Shown here one piece after another: positions 1 through 5,228 of a stretch of DNA of 5,879 nt. The position numbers and the translations under genes were made by a program. The stretch's first letter is position 1; each line of letters starts with the position of its first letter. The notes below the pieces were generated by a model. The model was given only the letters and a program-made list of their open reading frames with translations. It was not told the origin of the DNA and did not search any database. This stretch comes from Lachnospiraceae bacterium (GTDB lineage Bacteria; Bacillota_A; Clostridia; Lachnospirales; Lachnospiraceae), in NCBI GenBank assembly GCA_017464045.1, contig JAFUEG010000218.1, positions 1 to 5,879 of the forward strand. The letters run 5' to 3'.

Positions 1-1
1 G

Positions 2-379
2 GAAAGAAATTTAGAAGATAGAATTACCATGTATGGAAAAATACCAAATGATAAAATGGGTGATTTTTGGAAAAAAATAGATATTTATCTTAATTTTTCG
101 GAATTTGAAGGAACAAGCCTTTCTATGTTGGAAGCTATGAGTTATGGTTGCGTTCCTGTAGCATCAGATGTAAGCGGAGTTAAAGATTTCATAGAGCATG
201 GTATTAATGGTTATATATATAATTTTGGGGACCTGGATATGTTATGCCAAAATATATTTTTATTGGAAAAAGATAGAAAGTTGATGAGAAATATGGGTGG
301 TTTGTCCAGGGAAATAATTATGGCAAAATGTGAAATAAAAAAATATGCAGATGATTTTTTGAAAATAGTGGGAAAATAG
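2..379 (+). CDS. Glycosyltransferase family 4 (GT-B, retaining), C-terminal fragment
   Basis: The reading frame is open to the left edge, so the gene starts upstream; the ATG at 29 is an internal methionine (residue 10 of the visible 125). The fragment is the C-terminal, nucleotide-sugar-binding half of a GT-B glycosyltransferase. It shows the run NFSEFEGTSLSMLEAMSYG, containing the E-x7-E signature of retaining GT4 enzymes (E-GTSLSML-E), then GCVPVASDVSGVKDFIEHGINGY, the usual loop and strand that close over the donor sugar. The enzyme would act at the cytoplasmic face of the membrane, transferring a sugar from an NDP- or UDP-donor to a growing glycan; donor and acceptor cannot be told from this part. 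It stops with TAG, 39 bases before the next glycosyltransferase gene, with no terminator between, so co-transcription is likely. Family assignment is firm; the specific role is unknown. Confidence 0.9.
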   Translation, partial: ERNLEDRITMYGKIPNDKMGDFWKKIDIYLNFSEFEGTSLSMLEAMSYGCVPVASDVSGVKDFIEHGINGYIYNFGDLDMLCQNIFLLEKDRKLMRNMGGLSREIIMAKCEIKKYADDFLKIVGK

Positions 380-418
380 TTTCTGAATAGAATTATTGTA
401 TAAATATATGGAGAAAGT

Positions 419-1525
419 ATGGGAAATACACCTGAGATTTCAGTAGTTTTACCGATTTATAATGGAGAACGATATCTAAGAGAAGCATTAGAAAGTATTA
501 TGAATCAGACGTTTATCAACTTTGAACTTATCATTGTTGATGATGCGTCTACAGATAAAACCGGTAAAATTATACAAGAATATTTAAAAAAAGATGAAAG
601 AATTAAAATAATAATTAATAAAGAAAATCAAGGTTTACCGGGTTCTCTTAATATTGGTTTTGAAAAAGCGTGTGGTAAATACTTTACGTGGACTTCGGAT
701 GATAACTTATACCATAATGATGCTTTAGAAAAAATGTATTATTGTATAAAAAATAATCATCATCTGGGTATGGTTTATGCAGGTATGAATTTGATTAATG
801 AAGCCGGAGAAAAGACAGGAGAAAAGAATAAAGCGGGTAATTGCTTTGTTTATAATTGTATTGGAGCATGTTTTTTATATAAGAGAGAATGTAAAGAATT
901 AATAGGTGAGTATGATACTGATAGAATTCTCGTAGAGGATTATGATTATTGGTTAAGAATTTCAAGTAAATTTGAAATTGGGTATTTGAATGAAATATTA
1001 TATGACTACAGATACCATGACAAAAGCTTAACATTTTCAAAAATGAAAGAAGCAGGTTATCAGCTGGCAAAGCTTAAAATCGATTATATTGATGATATTA
1101 TAGAACATACAAAAAAAGAAGATCTGTCTGCGATTCTTTTTGAAATTGCTGTAGGTACTTGTGATAAAGATGATACTTCAATTAAAAAAATTGAAGGAAT
1201 TCTAAATGAAGATTTTAATTGGATTTTTCAAAGAAATAAAGTGTTAGAAGGTTGCGAAATATGGCTTTTTGGTGCCGGTGCAATTGGGAAAATGGCATTG
1301 AATCATATTGGAGCGGATAAAGTAAAGGGGTTTATTGATAATAATCCAGATAAAATTAATACTTTTATTGACAAAAAAATAGTAATTTCTTTAGATGAAT
1401 ATATAAATAATAAATTTACAGAAGAAATAGTTATTGCAACTGACATCAGAAATGCTTATTTTATTTCAAAACAATTGATTAATAAAGGAATATCTAATTT
1501 TGTTGTTTTTTATGACTTATTATAG
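419..1525 (+). CDS. Glycosyltransferase family 2 with C-terminal Rossmann-like accessory module
   Basis: The 368-residue protein starts with a GT-A domain of family 2: PEISVVLPIYNGERYLREAL at 5-24, the nucleotide-binding VDDAS at 40-44, the DxD-like metal site TSDDN at 92-96, and the region VEDYDYWLR at 172-180 holding the likely catalytic acidic residue. Such enzymes invert the anomeric configuration while transferring a sugar from a nucleotide donor. No membrane segment is evident. From about residue 277 to the end there is an additional domain with a glycine-rich turn (FGAGAIGKMAL, 284-294), then KGFIDNNPDK at 303-312 and further alternating strands, as in small Rossmann-like folds. A related module occurs at the N-terminus of the GT32 protein two genes downstream. 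The start has GGAG at 410-413, five bases before the ATG. The gene lies between two other glycan genes and probably shares their transcript. Donor sugar and acceptor are not predictable here. Confidence 0.92.
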   Translation: MGNTPEISVVLPIYNGERYLREALESIMNQTFINFELIIVDDASTDKTGKIIQEYLKKDERIKIIINKENQGLPGSLNIGFEKACGKYFTWTSDDNLYHNDALEKMYYCIKNNHHLGMVYAGMNLINEAGEKTGEKNKAGNCFVYNCIGACFLYKRECKELIGEYDTDRILVEDYDYWLRISSKFEIGYLNEILYDYRYHDKSLTFSKMKEAGYQLAKLKIDYIDDIIEHTKKEDLSAILFEIAVGTCDKDDTSIKKIEGILNEDFNWIFQRNKVLEGCEIWLFGAGAIGKMALNHIGADKVKGFIDNNPDKINTFIDKKIVISLDEYINNKFTEEIVIATDIRNAYFISKQLINKGISNFVVFYDLL

Positions 1526-1531
1526 TTTTTG

Positions 1532-1538
1532 AGAGGTG
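1532..1538 (+). promoter_or_regulatory. Ribosome binding site that fixes the wecB start
   Basis: AGAGGTG lies five bases before the ATG at 1544 and matches the anti-Shine-Dalgarno end well. The alternative TTG at 1529 lies upstream of this site and has only a T-rich stretch and the previous stop codon before it. This supports translation from 1544. Confidence 0.75.
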
Positions 1539-1543
1539 TTACC

Positions 1544-2650
1544 ATGAAGATAATGGTGGTGTTTGGTACAAGACCTGAGGCGATAAAAATGTGTCCTTTA
1601 ATATGTGAATTAAAGCAAAGAAAGGAATTGGATGTAATAGTATGTTTGTCAGGTCAACATAAAGATTTAGTTTATCCGATTTTAAAGTGTTTTGATATCA
1701 GTGAAGACTATAATCTTGATATAATGAAGGAAAATCAAACAGTTACAGATATAACTGTTGATACAATTAAGAAGATAGAACCTGTACTTATAAAAGAGAA
1801 ACCTGAAATTGTTTTAGTACATGGGGATACGACTACTTCTTTGTCTGCTGCTCTTTCTGCGTTCTATCAAAAAATTCCTGTAGCACATATTGAGGCAGGA
1901 TTAAGGAGCTATAATAGATATTCTCCTTTTCCGGAAGAAATGAATAGACGGCTTTTATCTCAGATTGTGACATATCATTTTGCTCCGACATTAGAGAATA
2001 AAAATAATTTAGAAAAAGAAAACATAAAAAATAATATCTATATTACCGGAAATACAGTTATCGATTCATTTAAAACAACAGTAAGAAAGAATTATAAATT
2101 TGAAAATGATATATTAAATAAATTAGATGATAAATATAAATATATTTTACTGACTGCACATAGGAGAGAAAATATAGGCATACCTTTAGAAAACATATGT
2201 GATGCAGTCATTAAAATAATTGAAAATAATAAAGATGTTAAAGTGATTTATCCTGTGCATCCTAATCCTAAGATAAAAGAAGTTGTATATCGTAAGTTAG
2301 GAAATAATAATGGAATATTTTTGATAGATCCTGTTAGCGTGTTGGATATGCATAATTTAATGGATAGATGTTATTTGATAATGACTGATTCGGGAGGAAT
2401 ACAGGAAGAGGCACCATCATTTGATAAACCGGTTATAGTTTTGAGAAATGAAACAGAACGTATGGAAATAATTGAAAATGGGGCAGCTGTTCTGGCAGGC
2501 ACGGATAGCAATGATATTTTTAACAAGACGCAGATGATTTTAGATGATGAATTACTTTATAAGAAAATGGCTAATACTGAAAATCCATATGGAGATGGAT
2601 ATGCATCTAAGAGAATAGCTGATATAATAACAGATATATTAGGTAAATAG
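1544..2650 (+). CDS. wecB: UDP-N-acetylglucosamine 2-epimerase, non-hydrolysing (WecB/MnaA)
   Basis: This cytoplasmic enzyme interconverts UDP-GlcNAc and UDP-ManNAc, giving precursors for capsule, teichoic-acid linkage unit or enterobacterial-antigen-type glycans. From the ATG at 1544 the protein has 368 residues, close to the usual 370-380. Family landmarks appear in order: MKIMVVFGTRPEAIKM at the N-terminus, VHGDTTT (D95), HIEAGLR (E117), PFPEEMNRR (E131), ITGNTVID at 167-174, TAHRREN (H206), YPVHPNPK at 236-243 and the UDP-binding TDSGGIQEEAP at 281-291. D95, E117 and E131 fall at the same numbers as the catalytic residues known in Escherichia coli WecB, which also argues for this start; a TTG at 1529 would add MRGVT. 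The gene begins 18 bases after the GT2 stop and is followed at once by the GT32 gene. No UDP-ManNAc dehydrogenase (wecC) is visible in the window. A hydrolysing NeuC-type function is less likely given the close WecB match. Confidence 0.95.
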   Translation: MKIMVVFGTRPEAIKMCPLICELKQRKELDVIVCLSGQHKDLVYPILKCFDISEDYNLDIMKENQTVTDITVDTIKKIEPVLIKEKPEIVLVHGDTTTSLSAALSAFYQKIPVAHIEAGLRSYNRYSPFPEEMNRRLLSQIVTYHFAPTLENKNNLEKENIKNNIYITGNTVIDSFKTTVRKNYKFENDILNKLDDKYKYILLTAHRRENIGIPLENICDAVIKIIENNKDVKVIYPVHPNPKIKEVVYRKLGNNNGIFLIDPVSVLDMHNLMDRCYLIMTDSGGIQEEAPSFDKPVIVLRNETERMEIIENGAAVLAGTDSNDIFNKTQMILDDELLYKKMANTENPYGDGYASKRIADIITDILGK

Positions 2651-2675
2651 TGGTTGGTATCAAAGAATCAAATTT

Positions 2676-2681
2676 TAGGAG
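2676..2681 (+). promoter_or_regulatory. Likely ribosome binding site for the GT32 gene
   Basis: TAGGAG ends 11 bases before the ATG at 2693. The spacing is slightly long, but it is the best ribosome site near the 5' end of this gene. It favours 2693 over the TTG at 2654, which would place this site inside the coding region. Confidence 0.45.
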
Positions 2682-2692
2682 AAATTTCAAAT

Positions 2693-3808
2693 ATGCAGCT
2701 AAAAAGCGGAACTTTTGAAGAGATGATTTCTTCTCTCAATCAAGCAAATAAGGATATAATAATCTTTGGCGCCGGTGTGATAGGCACTGTAACTCTGCCA
2801 CACATACTTGACGAACATGGTTCTATTTCGAAAATTAAAGCCTATATCGATAATGATTCCAACAATCAAAATAATAATATAGATATATTGGATAAAAAGA
2901 TTCCCGTATATAAACCGGAACATATCAAAAATTATAGTTCGGATGAGTATGTACTTGTTTTGGCAATAAGCCGCTTTACAGAAGTATTGGAACAGCTTGA
3001 AGGTTATGAATGGACTAAAAATTGGGAGTGCTATCTTGCACCTATGATGTGTCTTATAAGTTTTCATCAAGAGGGAGGAAAAGGAGTACATAAGGATTTT
3101 GATAAGGCGGTGATTCCGAAGAAGCTTAATTATATGTGGTTGGGTGGTAAGCCTATACCTTATAATTTAAAAAAATGTATGGAAAGCTGGGAGAGATACT
3201 GCCCTGATTATGAGATTGTCAGATGGGATGAGTCTAATTATGATATAGATAAGCATCCATATATGAAGCAGGCTTATGAACATAAAATGTATGGGTTTAT
3301 ACCGGATTATGCCAGGGTAGATATATTGTTTAATTATGGTGGAATTTATCTGGATACTGACGTTGAATTAAAAAGACCGTTGGATGAACTGCTATATCAG
3401 GAAGCTTTTTGTGGTGTTGAAAAATGGCAGACTCTTAATCTGGGTGGATTAAGCGGATGTATTAAAGGGCAGCAGACCATGAAGCTTTTGCTTGATGAAA
3501 GAGAGAAAATTAGCTTTATAAATGTCGATGGCAGTCTAAATAAAAAAACCTGTGGATTTTATGATACGGAAGTTATTATTAAAAATGGATATAAGCTTAA
3601 TGGTAAAGTTCAAAACATTTTGGGAATGAATGTTTATACCAGCGATTATTTTCATCCTTATGACTATATGTCAGGAAAGGTTGAGCTAACAAGCGATACA
3701 TTTTCAATTCATCATTTTAATGGTGGATGGCTTGATGATAATATGAAAAAGCAAAATAAACTGGCTAATAAGATTTATGATGATATTTTTAATATGATAA
3801 AAAACTAA
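2693..3808 (+). CDS. GT32 / OCH1-like glycosyltransferase with N-terminal Rossmann-like accessory module
   Basis: The catalytic part is a 'glycosyltransferase sugar-binding region containing DXD motif' domain (GT32 type). Numbering from the ATG at 2693, IPKKLNYMWLGG is at 141-152, FIPDYARVDILFNYGGIYLD spans 202-221, DTD at 221-223 is the metal and nucleotide-binding DXD, and HHFNGGW at 340-346 is the usual C-terminal histidine-tryptophan patch. In front sits a module of about 100 residues with FGAGVIGTVTLPHI at 25-38 and KAYIDND at 49-55, related to the C-terminal module of the GT2 gene at 419. The protein would transfer a sugar in the cytoplasm onto a surface-glycan intermediate; the specificity is unknown. 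The start is uncertain: a TTG at 2654, three bases after the wecB stop, adds 13 residues but has a poor ribosome site, whereas the ATG at 2693 has TAGGAG 11 bases upstream. No terminator follows immediately. Confidence 0.88.
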   Translation: MQLKSGTFEEMISSLNQANKDIIIFGAGVIGTVTLPHILDEHGSISKIKAYIDNDSNNQNNNIDILDKKIPVYKPEHIKNYSSDEYVLVLAISRFTEVLEQLEGYEWTKNWECYLAPMMCLISFHQEGGKGVHKDFDKAVIPKKLNYMWLGGKPIPYNLKKCMESWERYCPDYEIVRWDESNYDIDKHPYMKQAYEHKMYGFIPDYARVDILFNYGGIYLDTDVELKRPLDELLYQEAFCGVEKWQTLNLGGLSGCIKGQQTMKLLLDEREKISFINVDGSLNKKTCGFYDTEVIIKNGYKLNGKVQNILGMNVYTSDYFHPYDYMSGKVELTSDTFSIHHFNGGWLDDNMKKQNKLANKIYDDIFNMIKN

Positions 3809-3840
3809 AGGATAATCAGCTTTGATATGCAAAAATGTAA

Positions 3841-3868
3841 TTGACAGCTAAAAATAATTTATTATAAT
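3841..3868 (+). promoter_or_regulatory. Sigma-A (sigma-70 type) promoter upstream of glf
   Basis: A perfect -35 box TTGACA (3841-3846) and a perfect -10 box TATAAT (3863-3868) are separated by 16 bases. The expected transcription start is near 3875, leaving a leader of about 105 bases before glf. It begins 32 bases after the GT32 stop, so glf can be transcribed on its own as well as by read-through from the operon upstream. Both hexamers are exact; promoter activity itself is inferred. Confidence 0.7.
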
Positions 3869-3884
3869 CTTATAACAACCCATA

Positions 3885-3900
3885 GAATTAAAGATAATTC
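3885..3900 (+). repeat. Short inverted repeat in the glf leader
   Basis: GAATTA and TAATTC form an exact 6-bp inverted repeat around AAGA, about 10 bases downstream of the predicted transcription start. It could be an operator half-site pair or a weak hairpin. In such AT-rich DNA a short repeat like this may be chance. Confidence 0.25.
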
Positions 3901-3926
3901 ATATAGGTAGTTCTTTGATAATGTTA

Positions 3927-3956
3927 TTGTAATGGATAATATGTTTGAAATATAAT
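3927..3956 (+). promoter_or_regulatory. Possible second, weaker promoter for glf
   Basis: An exact TATAAT at 3951-3956 is preceded, 18 bases upstream, by TTGTAA (3927-3932), which matches four of six -35 positions. A start near 3963 would leave a leader of under 20 bases that still includes most or all of the ribosome site. The high AT content makes chance TATAAT boxes common, so this is weaker than the candidate at 3841-3868. Confidence 0.3.
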
Positions 3957-3979
3957 TACAGTCGAGGGAGGAATCAATC

Positions 3980-5098
3980 ATGAAATACGATTATCTTATA
4001 GTCGGCTCCGGACTTTACGGAGCAGTCTTTGCAAGAAAGGCAACAGATGCAGGCAAGTCAGTGCTTGTCATTGACAAGAGACCTAACATAGGAGGAAATG
4101 TGTACACGGAGGATATCGAAGGAATTCATGTGCATAAGTATGGCGCACATATATTCCATACAAATATCAAAGAGGTTTGGGATTATGTAAACCAATTCGC
4201 AGAGTTCAACAGATTTACCAATTCTCCTGTTGCTAACTATAAGGGAGAGCTTTTCTCACTTCCGTTCAATATGTATACCTTCAATAAGATGTGGGGAGTG
4301 GTTACGCCGGAGGAGGCTGCAGCAAAGATTGAGGAGCAAAGAAAGGAAGCAGGTATAACCGAGCCGAAGAATCTTGAGGAGCAGGCTATTTCTCTTGTCG
4401 GAACAGACATTTATGAAAAGCTTATAAAAGGCTATACCCAGAAGCAGTGGGGCAGACCTTGTGATGAGCTTCCGGCGTTTATCATAAAGAGACTTCCTGT
4501 ACGTCTTACTTTTGATAATAATTATTTTAATGCTTTGTATCAGGGTATTCCAAAGGGTGGATATACGAAGATGGTTGCCAATATGCTTGACGGTATAGAG
4601 GTTAAGCTTAGCGTGAATTATCTGGATAATAAGGAAGAGTATGATGCTATGGCGGATAAGGTTATCTTCACCGGTCCGATAGATGAGTATTTTGAATTTA
4701 AGCTTGGTTATCTTGAGTATCGTTCCGTAAAATTTGAGAATGAGGTTTTGGACAAGCCTAATTTCCAGGGCAATGCCGCTGTTAATTATACTGATGCCGA
4801 AACTCCATGGACAAGAATTATAGAGCATAAATGGTTTGAGTTTGGCAAGGACGATGATGGCAACGACTTTCCTAAAACAGTTATAAGCAGGGAATACAGC
4901 TCCGAGTGGAAACCGGGCGATGAGCCTTACTATCCGGTAAATGATGATAAAAACGGCAAGCTTTATCAGGAGTACAAGGAGCTTGGCGATAAGGAAGATA
5001 AGGTTATATTCGGTGGTCGACTGGGCGAGTACAAGTATTATGATATGGATGCCGTAATCGCCAGCGCACTTGATATGGCGAAAAAAGAATTAAGATAA
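3980..5098 (+). CDS. glf: UDP-galactopyranose mutase
   Basis: This flavoenzyme interconverts UDP-galactopyranose and UDP-galactofuranose in the cytoplasm, supplying the furanose donor for surface glycans. The 372-residue length is typical of the bacterial enzyme. The N-terminus MKYDYLIVGSGLYGAVFARK carries the FAD dinucleotide-binding GxGxxG (9-14), followed by IDKRPNIGGNVYTED (31-45) and KYGAHIFHTN (53-62). The substrate region shows FSLPFNMYTF (92-101), GYTQKQWGRP (151-160), RLPVR (171-175), PWTRIIEHKWFE (276-287) and GGRLGEYKYYDMD (345-357). R175 and R279 probably correspond to the arginines that hold the substrate diphosphate in characterised enzymes. The start is clear: GGGAGG at 3966-3971 lies eight bases before the ATG. 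A strong promoter candidate precedes it and a palindromic, terminator-like element follows, so it may be its own transcription unit. Sampled lines are near 40% GC, higher than most of its neighbours. The assignment is firm; which galactofuranosyltransferase uses the product is not shown. Confidence 0.97.
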   Translation: MKYDYLIVGSGLYGAVFARKATDAGKSVLVIDKRPNIGGNVYTEDIEGIHVHKYGAHIFHTNIKEVWDYVNQFAEFNRFTNSPVANYKGELFSLPFNMYTFNKMWGVVTPEEAAAKIEEQRKEAGITEPKNLEEQAISLVGTDIYEKLIKGYTQKQWGRPCDELPAFIIKRLPVRLTFDNNYFNALYQGIPKGGYTKMVANMLDGIEVKLSVNYLDNKEEYDAMADKVIFTGPIDEYFEFKLGYLEYRSVKFENEVLDKPNFQGNAAVNYTDAETPWTRIIEHKWFEFGKDDDGNDFPKTVISREYSSEWKPGDEPYYPVNDDKNGKLYQEYKELGDKEDKVIFGGRLGEYKYYDMDAVIASALDMAKKELR

Positions 5099-5107
5099 TA
5101 ATATATT

Positions 5108-5167
5108 TCAATATTTTTCTATAGAAAAATATGCAACACACAATATTTTTCTATAGAAAAATATTGA
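5108..5167. repeat. Twin AT-only palindromes forming a perfect 25-bp inverted repeat
   Basis: A 24-base unit occurs twice as a direct repeat (5109-5132 and 5141-5164), separated by the eight bases GCAACACA. Each unit is itself palindromic: ATATTTTTC, then TATA, then GAAAAATAT. The second copy extends to a perfect 26-bp palindrome (5141-5166). Because the unit is a palindrome, the two copies also pair with each other: 5108-5132 with 5143-5167, 25 bp without mismatch around a 10-base loop. The RNA or single-stranded DNA can thus form either two small hairpins or one long one. It lies 10 bases after the glf stop. It may act as a terminator, a 3'-end stabiliser or a protein-binding site. Confidence 0.9.
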
Positions 5168-5179
5168 TTTATTTTTTTT
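5141..5179 (+). terminator. Probable rho-independent terminator of glf
   Basis: The second palindrome folds into an 11-bp stem (CAATATTTTTC with GAAAAATATTG) around TATA, and a T-rich stretch with eight consecutive T at 5172-5179 follows. The stem is almost entirely A-T, so it is weaker than a classical GC-rich terminator, and five bases separate stem and T run. Position just after the glf stop supports the role; the longer 25-bp pairing would make a much stronger hairpin with the same T run. Confidence 0.5.
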
Positions 5180-5192
5180 AATATGTTATAAA
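5164..5192 (+). promoter_or_regulatory. Candidate promoter for the ATPase gene, overlapping the palindrome
   Basis: TTGATT (5164-5169, four of six -35 positions) and TATAAA (5187-5192, five of six -10 positions) are spaced by 17 bases, and TG at 5184-5185 gives an extended -10. The predicted start is near 5199, about 30 bases before the ATG at 5229. The -35 box shares its first three bases with the right end of the second palindrome, and the T8 run lies in the spacer. Confidence 0.5.
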
Positions 5193-5212
5193 AATCATAG
5201 ATGAGCTAAAAT

Positions 5213-5220
5213 GGGAGGTG
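5213..5220 (+). promoter_or_regulatory. Strong ribosome binding site for the ATPase gene
   Basis: GGGAGGTG ends eight bases before the ATG at 5229, an almost ideal Shine-Dalgarno sequence and spacing. It confirms the start of the truncated gene that runs off the window. Confidence 0.75.
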
Positions 5221-5228
5221 ACAATTTA

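Noticed and set aside
380..418. Promoter between the GT4 and GT2 genes
   Set aside because: The 39-base gap has TATAAA-like AT-rich sequence but no convincing -35 box, and the genes look co-transcribed.
795..1070. Reverse-strand open frame of 91 codons inside the GT2 gene
   Set aside because: It lies wholly antisense to a well-supported glycosyltransferase, has no recognisable motif and no convincing ribosome site. It is explained by the absence of stops in the complement of AT-rich codons.
1529..1543. TTG at 1529 as the start of wecB
   Set aside because: The ribosome site AGAGGTG lies downstream of it, and the family N-terminus MKIMVVFGTRPEA and catalytic numbering fit the ATG at 1544.
2699..3091. 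Reverse-strand open frame of 130 codons opposite the GT32 N-terminal module
   Set aside because: The translation is a low-complexity mix rich in I, Y and F with no family signature, fully overlapped by a real gene.
3811..3940. Four copies of GATAAT in the gap before glf (3811, 3894, 3917, 3935) as binding sites
   Set aside because: The spacing is irregular (83, 23, 18) and such hexamers are common in AT-rich intergenic DNA.
3932..3955. Seven-codon leader peptide before glf (ATG at 3932)
   Set aside because: No ribosome site precedes it and it has no run of regulatory codons; short frames like this are expected by chance.
3870..3979. Riboswitch or attenuator in the glf leader
   Set aside because: The leader of about 105 bases has only one 6-bp inverted repeat and no recognisable conserved aptamer core or terminator hairpin.
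4256..4828. Reverse-strand open frame of 190 codons inside glf
   Set aside because: It is long, but it is antisense to a gene whose whole product is recognisable, and its product shows no domain. It probably results from glf codon use.
5109..5166. CRISPR array
   Set aside because: There are only two repeats, the spacer is eight bases, and the repeats are perfect AT-only palindromes; no cas gene is near.
5108..5167. Terminal inverted repeats of an insertion sequence or MITE
   Set aside because: The arms enclose only 10 bases and I see no flanking target-site duplication or transposase. A very small palindromic mobile unit cannot be excluded without a genome-wide search.
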